Assembly: GCA_013339765.2 (NCBI GenBank)
Contig: CM023453.1
Coordinates: 35,012,926-35,076,925, forward strand
Direction of reading: 5' to 3'
Length of the DNA stretch: 64,000 nucleotides
From: Haemaphysalis longicornis
Taxonomy: Eukaryota > Arthropoda > Arachnida > Ixodida > Ixodidae
Part shown: piece by piece, positions 34,055-45,000 of the stretch
Layout of the letters: the number at the start of each line of letters is the position of its first letter
How positions within the stretch are numbered: position 1 is the first letter of the stretch
Notes under the pieces: model-generated
The model's input: only the letters and a program-made list of their open reading frames with translations
Told to the model about the DNA's origin: nothing
Databases searched by the model: none
Translations under genes and position numbers: made by a program

Positions 34055-37000
34055 TCACTGTATGGAACTTGCAAACACTGGTTGCTGGACTTTCTTGGAT
34101 GCTTCAGCTTCAAGTTCTTGGAGCTTGGAGTAGTACGTGTATATGCTGTACAGTATGACGATCTGCAGAAAAATTACCGCACGAAACCAGTTAAAACTTT
34201 GAGGGTGTAGTTCTGCGGTTTTGCTAAGTACTTTTCGTATTTATGCAAGTGAACGTAACGCCTTGCATGCTTACGCTTATTCCAGGGACGGTACTGCTAG
34301 CTGTGGTTAAGGGCTAGGTTATGCAAAGGTTGCCTTGTAATAATACAGCAATACCATACTGCCGTACGACCGCTTCAATTATAGCTCAACTTAAAACTAG
34401 TACCGTGTTTCTCGTCGTTATTGTGCAGCAAGCATAGCCAAACAGATGGGGCTGCAATAACACTGTTGCTTAATTTCTTGGTATTTATACATTTCTTGCA
34501 GCTCTGTATCTTGTTCTGGCAGCGTTAATGACAAACTATTTTGGCAAAGCATAAGCAGTGTTGTCCTTACCTCTAAAATTATCCAGATGTAAGTAGGGAC
34601 CACTTCTGCTGAATAGCTGGCCTGCAAAAGAAACTCAAGAGTACAGTCGGTAACACGCTCGCATCACCAGTGCCATCTACTTTTGCTGTTACTAAACGGA
34701 AGCTGACTAGAGCTACTGAACATAGCTCTAATCACATTAAACGCTGAAAATTAGATTGGAATGCGTGACGTGATTGTTCACTTTATAGGTGCAAGCAATG
34801 ATTTTGTGGTTTAGTGCACTATTAATGAGTCATAATTACGAACTAAGCAAATATACTGAAAGAACCTAAAAGAGTTTTCTCGGTAGGACCAGCACATGCT
34901 GACCTGATTTTCATAATCACTACGTGCTTTAAGTAGACCTAATTGGTCACTTTGTGCTCTAAGGAGACCCAATTTTTGAGAAAACATTCAGTAATTTTGG
35001 TGTTCTAAAAAACTAGATTGGTACACTATTTATTTCATGTTGAACTAATTTCTTGAGAAAACATTTAATAATTTTCAAAGGATTGATGAACTCAGAATAT
35101 GTGTAGGCAATTAAATGTCAGAAATATAACTCACTGTAAGAAATGAAAAAGCTACACTTTTACAAGCTGCCTGTTCCTTGAAAAAAAAAAGCAGTTCGCT
35201 GTGTAGCTCAATTTTGTAAATAATTCTCACAATAGGTTTGGCTTCCTAGCAAAAAGGAAATTGTCGAGGACGGAGGACTTGCACTGCACATATCAGTGCA
35301 TGGCATGCAAGGACACATTAGTTTAATCTAGAACTATATTACCACAGGTCTTCAAATTGACCATATATTGGTATGCTTAACCCAAAGCAGCAGCTGTTAC
35401 TGTTAAGAAAATTATTTTCCAGTCACTATTATCGCAAATCATTACCTGCCAAATACATATAGGTTGTATTCACTGGCGAGGCACGCATGCAGCCAACCAT
35501 GCGAGTGAGCCGTCACTGGTTACGTCGGGCTCCGCAGGATGGCGGTACTTGTCCGTACTAAGCACACGATTTGTGTTGGACGTTCCAAACTCTACCCCAC
35601 CGAACACAAAGTAATGCCTCGACTCCAATGTGAGTGCGATTAATAATATCTCTGTTGACACCACCTTTGAGAATGGGGTTTCAACAGAGCAGACAGTGCG
35701 CAACGCTGTTTTTTTTTTTTTTTTCCTGCGGTATGCGGACAAAGTGGCACAAGCTGCGCTATGTCCATGGCGCTTCGGCCATGCCCGTGGCCCTTTCCAG
35801 TGTTGCCAAGCGAAGAAACTGACAGCTAAACTTTTCAGTGAATACCATCTATATGCACATTTTTTCTTCTCTATACAGCACATGAGACACACTCTAACGT
35901 TATTCAATTGACAACAAGTGCCTGTGCTTTATTGTCACGTGGCTAAAGGGCAGTACACATGTGCAGCGAGTGACGCGTTTCCACACGCATTTTCTGCCTC
36001 TGAAACCGGTAGCGCAGCCTTCATGCGGGTTTTTGACAGCTGGCGGACTGTTTGCAGAGAGGGAAACGTGCGGAAACACGTCAGCCTCCGCACTTGTGTT
36101 TCACCCTTAAATCGATCCTGGACGTTAGCAAATGATAGTAGGAATGTCAAAGCACGCAAACTACTTACGGTGTCAACCTCGTCTTCAGTGTAGTAGTGTG
36201 AGCGGGGCGCCTTTGGGGGATCATTCACACAATTAACAGTTAGCACCTGCACACCGCCTTGTTTTCTGGCGTTCCTTTTTTTTTTTTCCCCAAAAACTAT
36301 GGAAGCTGGTATGAACATGCACAGAAAGCTCCATTAACACCCGTCCTTCACTTCGAGTTGATCAATTCGCGCGAGAGCGCTACAAACGACTAGCCTCCTG
36401 GTTAGCTCAGTTGGTAGAGTGACTGCTCCGGTTAAGCGGTGGTCCAGGGTTCGAATCCTGGACCAGGACGAATTTTCCTTCATCTGCGAAGTTTCTGAGG
36501 AAGCTGTATAGCTTTCCTTTGTAGCCGTATGGCTGCATTGAGGTGGATGTCAAATTTTGCTTCACAGAAGAAATTTTTAGCAACACTGAGTAACCATTTT
36601 GTTAAACATTGGTAGCATAGTACTTTCACTGGTAATGGTAATACTTTTGCATCAAAACAAAATTCATTCATTTGTGTGTTCGCAACAAGGCCAGAAAGGT
36701 GAGCAAAGTAGTTAAGGTCAAGCGTTAACTTATGTGCCACTCAGATATTTTACTGTTTAAATTACATTGCTGAGCACATTTGCTGACTATAGTGGAGGAG
36801 TGTTTTAAGAGTGACTTTACCCCATTACGTATGCAAGAGGTAGAGATATGTTTGCCATGATAACACTAGGATGAGAAATAATAAAATGTAGGATAGTGCA
36901 TGTTACTCTGGTTATAGGACAGGGACTTAGAAATTACCAGGATCACATCCTTGAACAAGTGAGCAATCATTGACAGGATGGTTGTGTTGAAATGGACAAG

Positions 37001-38037
37001 AAAGTAGATGAAGATCCAGCGCAGTCCTGAGGTGTAACCCTGCGATAAAAAGTTTCTATAAGTTTTCACTTTGACATGGCATTACGATCATTCATTTGCA
37101 CGTTTTGTTGGCAATTACCAGCTGTACATGAGTTGGGTGTTATCATATGGGTGCATTGGCATAGCGTTAGCTGCATTTTGATATTTTTTTTATGTCCTCG
37201 CTTTTATGGTACGAAGAAGGCAGATCTATACTTCCAAGCAGCACCGAGAGAAGGGTACGTATACCATTCAAAATTAATCTGCATGTTTTCGTTCTCGTAG
37301 CATCAAATGACAAACTATATTAAGCACAGTGTGCAAATGTAATTAAGGTAAGAACTGCGCAAGTCAACTTGAAAAACCGTTTTTGCACATTGCTACCGAG
37401 CCGCGAACAGCGTGGCCCGCCATGGTCCTAGATTACTTGAATTTAAAACGCCCGCGCCAAGACGCTGTCTAGCCCCCTAGTGTGAGATTTAGGTCAAGAA
37501 AGAAGGAACCATACCACTACGGAGGGCAGAATACTCTGCCACGACAACAGTTTTTCTCTGCTTCAGAGCCTTTGCAGTTAAAACAGTAGAGTTTTGTTCA
37601 CTTTTACATAAAGCCCCTTGCTAGAAAACGAGGGAAAATTAAACGCCTTCCTGCGCACTTACCATGCTGAGGCAAAGAAGCCAGACCAGGCAGGCGACGA
37701 TATTCATGAGCCGATTTGCGACGACTAATCCATACATGGCGTGCACGGCTGGCCGTTCTGTAAAATCGATTGTGTAACGGTCACATGAAAGCAATTTGCG
37801 CGCAATTGCGATAAGCACGACAGGTACCAGTGTGGTCCAGAGTAGCGGTGTAGCTGACCATGCTGCCGTAACCCATGATGATGCTGCCGGTATTGCACGC
37901 CTGAAACGGGAAAACGGTTTAAGATTGCATAGCAGTTAAGTATTACAAAAAATTATCGACACCATTCTGCTGCTTACCACGTAAAACGAGGCGAGGACAA
38001 TGAGGCTTTCGGTCGTGCAGGTTGACCTCGTGCTCAT
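34055..38037 (-). CDS. Uncharacterised four-transmembrane protein, 6 exons
   Basis: I do not recognise this gene by name. Predicted exons, 5' to 3' on the minus strand: 38037-37978, 37900-37828, 37757-37663, 37039-36938, 34621-34571 and 34162-34055. All have GT/AG borders, the phases (0, 1, 0, 0, 0) agree and the 489 nt give 162 residues. Hydrophobic helices lie at about 10-37 (TESLIVLASFYVACNTGSII), 51-76 (LVVANRLMNIVACLVWLLCL), 82-105 (LRWIFIYFLVHFNTTILSMI) and 117-140 (VVPTYIWIILEIVILYSIYT). A charged tail rich in K, E and Q follows (SKLQELEAEASKKVQQP). The size and helix layout resemble small arthropod tetraspan families of the MARVEL or LAPTM kind, but that is only a comparison. There is no obvious signal peptide. 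An optional 14- or 26-codon exon at 36169-36246 could sit between helices 3 and 4. The 5' end faces DERL2. Confidence 0.72.
36169..36246 (-). other. Candidate optional exon of the four-helix protein gene
   Basis: On the minus strand an open segment ends in ACC|GTAAGT, a strong donor, and can start at either of two AG acceptors (first base 36246 or 36210). Both choices keep phase 0 on each side. It would add an acidic loop containing APRSHYYTEDEVDT between helices 3 and 4. The acceptor has a good branch-point match (GCTAAC) but a weak pyrimidine tract. Confidence 0.35.
36396..36540 (+). mobile_element. tRNA-derived SINE with near-intact cloverleaf head
   Basis: 36396-36468 folds as a tRNA: a perfect 7-bp acceptor stem (TCCTGGT/ACCAGGA), a D arm (GCTCAGTTGGTAGAGT) and a perfect T stem with loop GTTCGAA. 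The anticodon loop, however, is 9 nt (TCCGGTTAA) and there is no usable anticodon at the normal place. A non-tRNA body (CTGCGAAGTTTCTGAGGAAG) follows, so this is a SINE rather than a working tRNA gene. It lies in intron 4 of the minus-strand membrane protein gene. Confidence 0.75.
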
Positions 38038-39023
38038 GGTGATTCAATGGAAAAAACTGCGCTGGAATTTGCCGAGACACGGGGAGCGAATCAAACAATC
38101 GACGACACTCAAAAAATTGAATTTGTATAATTATGGTAAATAGGCAGCTTACTTCAGATTCGCTAAAAGGGCAGGTTAAAGGTGCAACGAAGTGCCGTGC
38201 CTTGGTCGAATTCGTCAAAGGCGCGCGAGCGAGTGAATGCGCGTGTCACGAGCACGTTTTCCTTATCCTTATGTTTCGTTGATGCATGCGAAGCAGTATA
38301 AAAAATGTAGCAAGTTCAACGCTTAAGACTTGAAGGTAGCGAAGCTGTGCGCAACCTTCACGACCATCACGATGGAGGGTTTAAGATTGCAGCCGATTTG
38401 CTTCTTCTTCGCTGCCACTCGCGGCGAACGCTGGCGTTTGAGTTTTCTTTTTTTTTTTTCGCCCAACATTGGCCGATCTCCGGAGGTGGGTATGCTTAGC
38501 TTGACGAACGTGCACTCAAGGCACGCGTGCACGAAGTTGGTATGCTAGCTTGACGGGCGTGCGCTCAAGGCACGCTTGCACGAGCGCTCGGCATTTTCTT
38601 GGTTTTGTAACTGCGAATACCATACACAAACGATTTGCTCAACAGCTTCGCTGTCCATATAATACGGGTAAATGCTCTGCGTATATTTTATTCGTCATTA
38701 TTTCGCGCAACACGCGCTGGAGGAGGTAGAAGCGCGTCAGCGACATGGTCTGGTAGTTCTGGCAGTTTTCGTTTCGCAAAGAAGACTATCGACTAGTGTT
38801 GGCTGCGCAACGGCCGTAGCCGTGCCGATAGCCGGCTAGCTGCTGGTGTGATGTCGGTTGAAGGTCTGCGTCCCCAGAAGCAGTGAATTACACGTGGATT
38901 AGTCTGTATTGATTGTGGTGAAGGGGACGTCGGCGTTATGCCACCGACACAGCCCGTGTTGTAGCCCGTGGCCCCACACATGTGCGTGAACTCGTTGGCC
39001 CTTCGAACACTGAGCGAGACGTC
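38038..39023. promoter_or_regulatory. Divergent interval between the four-helix gene and DERL2
   Basis: 986 bp separate the two outward-facing start codons. The interval contains a repeat copy (38324-38660), so unique promoter sequence is limited to the two ends. No TATA box or known factor site is certain. Confidence 0.45.
38324..38660 (+). repeat. Dispersed repeat with AGCTTGACG..CGTGC tandem motif
   Basis: Holds two units of GGTATGCTTAGCTTGACGAA / GGTATGCTAGCTTGACGGGC, each followed by GTGC..CAAGGCACGC. The edges are ACTTGAAGGTAGCGAAGCTG and CGATTTGCTCAACAGCTTCG. A longer copy lies inverted at 53860-54520. Confidence 0.75.
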
Positions 39024-42000
39024 ATGGCACTGCGTATGTTGACGCAAGAATTCATGCAAATCCCCGTCGTCACTCGGACATACACAGTGGCGTGTGTGCT
39101 TACGACGGCGGCAGTAGTAAGTACAGGGTGCGGTGACTTCTACGTACGCAAAGAGTGAAATTGTGGCGACCCGAATCCGCCTTGTGTACAGATATCGTTG
39201 CGAACGAAACCCACTTGGTCGACTGCACACACTCGTTGTAGAGGTGAAAATGGACGGGAGTTGCTTGAGCGATGGATTGATTAATAATTTCCTGCCTATT
39301 ACTCAGCCTTTAAGCGTTTATCTTCGCTTTCCTCGCAACCTGTTTGGGATTTTGATGATGCTGCACTTGTTCACCGGCGTTTGGCCGCTTAGTGCGTGCG
39401 TCACCATCTTTTAACTTGAGGGAAAAGTTGAATGGTAAACACGCGCGCGTTAGTAGCCAAGCGCTCAAGACAAGAAAAAAGAAATTCCAGGAAAGTAGCC
39501 AAGACGTTAGTAACGCCTCGCCGTGCGTTCAGTACAGGCGCCAGGGTTTGCGTTGCGCCTTTTGTTGGAGATGCGAGCCCAGATCGCGCTGAACTCGCAG
39601 AGCTATTTCGTTGGTGTTTCAATCTACAAAAGTCCGGACGCAAATTTTTACAACCTTTGAACGCTATATGCCACCGCAGTGGCGCCGGTTATGCGCGTCA
39701 TTGGCCTTTTGTTTTCATTTATTTTTTTCTTTCCGATTGTTGGCTTTTGCAGCTGACGTCGTCCAGCTGTTATGAAGCGCATTTTGCGTCACCTGCCGCA
39801 CGGTGGCCACCACTTGTCTCAAATGCTTGCAACGGCCGTAGTAAATCACGCGTTGCCAGGTGCAGAGGGCAGAGTGAACTACCTCATTGCGATCGTTAGG
39901 TAAAATGGCAAAAAATGGGTAGAGACTACTAAAAGGTTGCCGCGAAAGCTCGCGCGCACACATACACGGAGTAAAACTTAGCGCCTATCCGTCTAAAAGC
40001 TGTAGTTCAATATAAAATGTGCACATGTCAAAACAGCGGTCCGAGCCATGTTGTCATGGTTAGGCAGTAATACTGTTTTTCTGCATAAACCTTTTCGGGC
40101 GCTGACATTTTTGCCAACAAGATTGGTCGGCTGTTAGCGCACTGAAATGTCATTTTTTAGGCTATTTCTTTTAGCACCATGCGGGGAAACAGTAAATGAC
40201 TGTTTTGTTTACAACACCAAAAAACCTTGTTCCATTAGTAAGCGCTGCCTTGCGTAGGTTGTTGCTTTTGTGCACCTGGGAATTTTAATTAAGAGCTTGA
40301 AGAGGCGACGTAATCCAAGCTGCTTTCTATAAAATTTAAAGGGAATCACGGTATTGTTCTGTCAAAAACCCAGGTGCTTTGGTCGAACTGCTGGCTTATT
40401 CATGGTCAAGTTTGGTACAACTCAGGTGTTACGTTCAAATGGCATTGAGGTTGTCAGTGAGGTTCTTCTGTGGAAACAGAAACCAACAGCAGCAACTAAT
40501 CAACACAAAATGCCTACTTTTTAAGGCTCTTTACTGTCAACAGCATCCACTTTCCCCCCTTTTTTTTTCTTCTTTTGAAATGCTGTTTCATCCAAGCCTG
40601 AGACATAAATCTGACTTCCATGTGAGACTTGAGTATGAATTGAGTAGTTTAGCCAAAGTATAGCTTTTTCTTAAACAAAACTAATTTTACACAGCAACAT
40701 GTAATACGAAATTGAATAAATAAGCCTGCTTTTTAGGTAGCTGGTTGCTGTTTTGCAGTGTGCAGTCTAGGTGGTATAACATAAAAGCACAGTTCAATAG
40801 CAGTATTGAGAACTGTGCATAGTGTGCGTATGCCACGCACTCCACTGTTATACCTGTGCTGCACGCACATGAAAAATGACATTAAGTGCTTAATGCCTAA
40901 AGTTTTAGTGCCGTTAATTTGCTTCTACATAAAAAATCTAATGCCATTCGCTCCAAGGTCATTTTTGGTCTAAGGAGTTCCTCACAACTCATTTGCCTTC
41001 ACGAACGCCTTAAATCCTACTCTCAAACGCGATGAGCACCAAATGAAACAACGAAACTCTCAGCACCAGAGTGTTGACGCGGAAACGTAGCTGAACTTCG
41101 AGATAAGACAATTTTTTGTGCACTCTTGGTTGCGAAGTTCTGAAGAAGACGAAGTTCACTAAAACAGTGGCAAAATGCAAAACATCGTGTTACTCGTTGT
41201 TTTGAATTTTTCGGATTTTGCTACTGCTGGCAGGCGACGGCGGCTGCTGAAGTCACTTTTAGAAATGGCTCACACCATTTTTTAGAAAACACTATTTCCC
41301 ATAACATTTTTTTTTTTTCACGAAAAACATTTTGAACCCTTGTAAGACGTTTTTCTCTATGTTAAAAACTTCTAAAATATGAGTGCGTTTCTCTTTTTGG
41401 TCGTTATCACCATTATGCCTAACACATTTAATACCTTTGCGTGTAGCGCGGCCCACCCGAATAATCTCATTCGGTATCTTAAGGCCTTAAACACTTAATG
41501 CCATTTTTCGTGTACGTGTGGCACGGGTGCAGATGTAGGATGTCGTAAACTTCAGTCTGCTGCTCCCTAAGCACAATCTAGCGGTTGAAGGGCTGCCGAA
41601 TGATGAAATAATGCCATTCAGATGGGTAACACGGAGGTATCATCTCAGGTTTCCACATGCAACTGACTCGGTTTGAGCCCCAGCAGTCGGTTCTTTTTTT
41701 ATCTTTGTGTTAGGACAAGCTTTATTTCATTTTGCTTCGTGAAAAATGCTTCGCAGTCTCTTGTGTATGTTGCAGAGTGTTTTCGAAATAATTCTCCCTT
41801 TTTTTCTTTTTCAGCATCTAGACATCATTTCTCCATTCCAACTTTATTTCAACCCTACCTTGATAATAAAGCACTATCAAGTAAGTTTTTTGTTACCCCC
41901 TGGAAATGAATGGATGAATGAATGAGTTGGGTATGTGTCATCACCATCATCATCGTGTAAATAGCTAACGGGCCATTAAGGATGTCATCTCTTCATTGGC

Positions 42001-45000
42001 CATCCATGGCCCTGAACATTGCTGCCGGTCTCCTTGTGCTGTAATGCGAGTAAATGGCTTTTATTTAAGATGTCAGACTCAAGCCAAAGGCCCTTGTGGG
42101 AAAGGGGAGCAAGGGCAAGGGAAGATCGTTCAAATAAAATCTGTCGTTGGTGCTTGGACTGAAACCGGCGAAAGGCCATCATTCCATAAATTAAGCACCA
42201 CTGGGCAGCCGATACTCCCTACAGAAAAGTGTTGTGAGCCTTCTGTCGGACAAATTTTGAACCATACACAAGCTAAAGTAGTGATGAAAGTGTCAGTTGA
42301 GACGTGAGGTATTTGTATATAATTTGCCACAACTGTTTTTGAATGTATGTAACAGTTCGTGGCTGCAATGTGCCGGGAAAAGGGCCTATGTCAAACTTTA
42401 CAACCTGCAATTCTTTTTTTTTCAAATGTAATCTACCATATTTTCGTGCGTAAAACCTGCACCAAAAATGCGAAAATTTCTGGGGAAAAGTAGGGGTGCG
42501 GATAATACGCCGGGATTTTCCCTTTAGGGAGCTCCAAGCCATGCTTCACGTACTGCGAGGATGAGAGCGTGTTTGACCGTAGGCTTACTGCTTCCGGTTG
42601 CCATGAGCGGGACTGTGTTTCCCCCGCAGCGACAGCGGGCACTTGCGAGCCTGGAGCGTGCGAGGCCTGGAGCGCTGGAACGCGTTTGTGCGCCGACAGT
42701 AGTAGCCCGGCTGTACACGCAGCCAACTTCGCGACAACGTGTGCGCGCGCTCTTCTTTCGCGTGCCCTTCCAATGCGGCACAGTAATGTTCATGTAATGC
42801 AGCCACGCTCACCTGAATAAAAGAAACTTCTGTACGAAGGAAACAGCAAATTTTATTCCAGGATGTAACTAAAAAAAGGAAAGACACTTGCAAGTACGTT
42901 CCCGTGTTGGTGCAGTGGCATTAGGTACTGTTGTCGGCTCTCCTCTTTTTTTAGTTTACTCATGTAATAAAGTTGGCTGTTCCTTCGTGCAGATGCTCAT
43001 TTTATTCAGATAAGCGTGGAGCGGGTTTTACACGCCCCTTATCTGTTTCGCATCGGATTTCCCTTTAGGGCAGCTTCACGGCAATGCGCATTGTGCTGGG
43101 AAGATGACCTTATGTACAACAGTGAGGACTGCGGCTCAAGTGATAGCTCTAGCGAGAGCATTGCCGCTGAGTGAATTGACTTTTACCTTGCAGTCAGAGT
43201 ATTCTACTTGCTAAATATACGCTTTGTCTGTCTACATAGTATGTGATGTGTTGCTTGAGCAGTAGCTTTGGTGCAGCCTTTCCTGTATCAAATGTGTGGG
43301 CAATACGCAAGTATTTTTTTTTCTTTTCCGCCGGGCTAAAAGTGGGGGTGCGTTGTTATATGCAGGGGTGGGTTATATGCGCAAAAATACGGTACATCTT
43401 GCTTCTCATTAATGAATTCAATTCTCTGCTCAGTGCATCATGTGACTGCTTAGGTGGGGACGGAATGTGGCACCGTTCTCGTTTTACTAGCTTTACGTTC
43501 TTAACCCGCTATTGCTTTCTGCTGCCCAGGTATGGAGGCTGATAACGACCTTCCTCTTCTTCGGCACACTGGGCTTTGCCTTCTTCTTCAACATGCTGTT
43601 CACGGTCCGGTACTGTCGGATGCTCGAGGAAGGATCGTTCCGGGGCAGGACGGCGGACTTTTTCTACATGTTTCTCCTCGGTGGAACACTCATGATTGTA
43701 TCCTTCTGGTAGTGACCCTGCGAGACCGGCTTTTAAAATTGTTGCCTTTACTTTGCTAAGTCGGCAATTAAGGCCTGTACTGTCAGTATTGCTGCAGGAC
43801 ATGGGTCTCAAAACAACTTCTTTTATATACCGAGTAAACTCTGTGTGAAACTTGCCAGTCTTGTTGCTTTTTTCCCACTGATTTCAAATATGGCATAATT
43901 TTTTGAGTCAGTCCAGTAGTTCCCAAGGTAATTAGAAATAATTAGCCATTTTTGGAGGAACAATAGACAAAACAGTGTTGGTCATAAAACTGTAATCTCC
44001 ATATTTCCTAATACTATGAACACTGGTGAATGCACTAAAGAAAGCAGTTTTTTTATGCATTGCTGGGAACTAATTTTACAGCTCATTAAACTTCAGTGTT
44101 TGAAATGGGAATTCAAAATGGTTCCTTCCCACTGGTGCCACCAAAGTTTAATGAGCTATGAAATTAGTTCCAAACGATGCGTAAAGTCTTGTCTATTGTT
44201 CCTCCAAAAATGGCTAGTTACCTCTAATTATCTTGGGAACTGCTTGACTGACTCAAAAAATAATGGCATATTTGAAATCAGTGGGAAAAAAGCAACAAGA
44301 CTGCCAAGTTTCACAGAGTTTACTCAATATATAAAAGAAGTTGTTTTAAGACCCATGTCCTCCCTTAAGCTTAGCTTTTATCAGAAAGAAAGTTTCTCAG
44401 TTACAGCTCCTGCTGCTACGTTAACAGGCATGTGGTCTCTCTGAGCAGACCTCGAGAATCCAGCTAGCTCTTTTTACACGTGCATGATCTTCTGTGGCTG
44501 CATTCGAGCTGTGGGGCCGGTGTTCCTTAGCGCTGCCGTCGCAGGTGATAGGGATGTTTGTGAACCAGCTGTTCCTGGGGCACGCCTTCACCACGATGCT
44601 GGTGTACATCTGGAGCCGGCGCAACCCATACTTCCGGCTCAACTTCTTTGGCCTGATCAACTTCCAAGCGCCGTACCTGCCCTGGGTGCTCCTGGGCTTC
44701 TCCCTCCTCCTGGGCAACTCTGTAATTGTTGACATCATAGGTGAGCCGGCACTCTTTTTTTCAAATCAAATCAAATCAATTTCATTTTCAGCCTTACAAC
44801 GTTGAAGGTCATCCTGGCGTGAAAGCTGCTAGGCGCAGCTTGACGGGGCCAGGGCACCCAACAGAAACTTTGACGACACACGTGCATACAGTGCTAACTG
44901 AAAACAACAAAATTTATACAATGACGTGATATAACGAGTCCATTTTTACAAGGCTTTTTCCGGCAGCCAAGTTTGTTGTCAACCTGGTCTCGGTGGTCTC

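Noticed and set aside
35470..35907. 145-codon minus-strand open frame in an intron of the membrane protein gene
   Set aside because: It contains a poly-K run from a T tract, and its protein-like end (SRHYFVFGGVEFG) has no acceptor in the right phase to join neighbouring exons.
36396..36468. Functional tRNA gene
   Set aside because: The anticodon loop is 9 nt and a SINE body follows directly.
39133..39414. 93-codon plus-strand open frame just after DERL2 exon 1
   Set aside because: It is in DERL2 intron 1, has no recognised protein content and no consistent splice borders.
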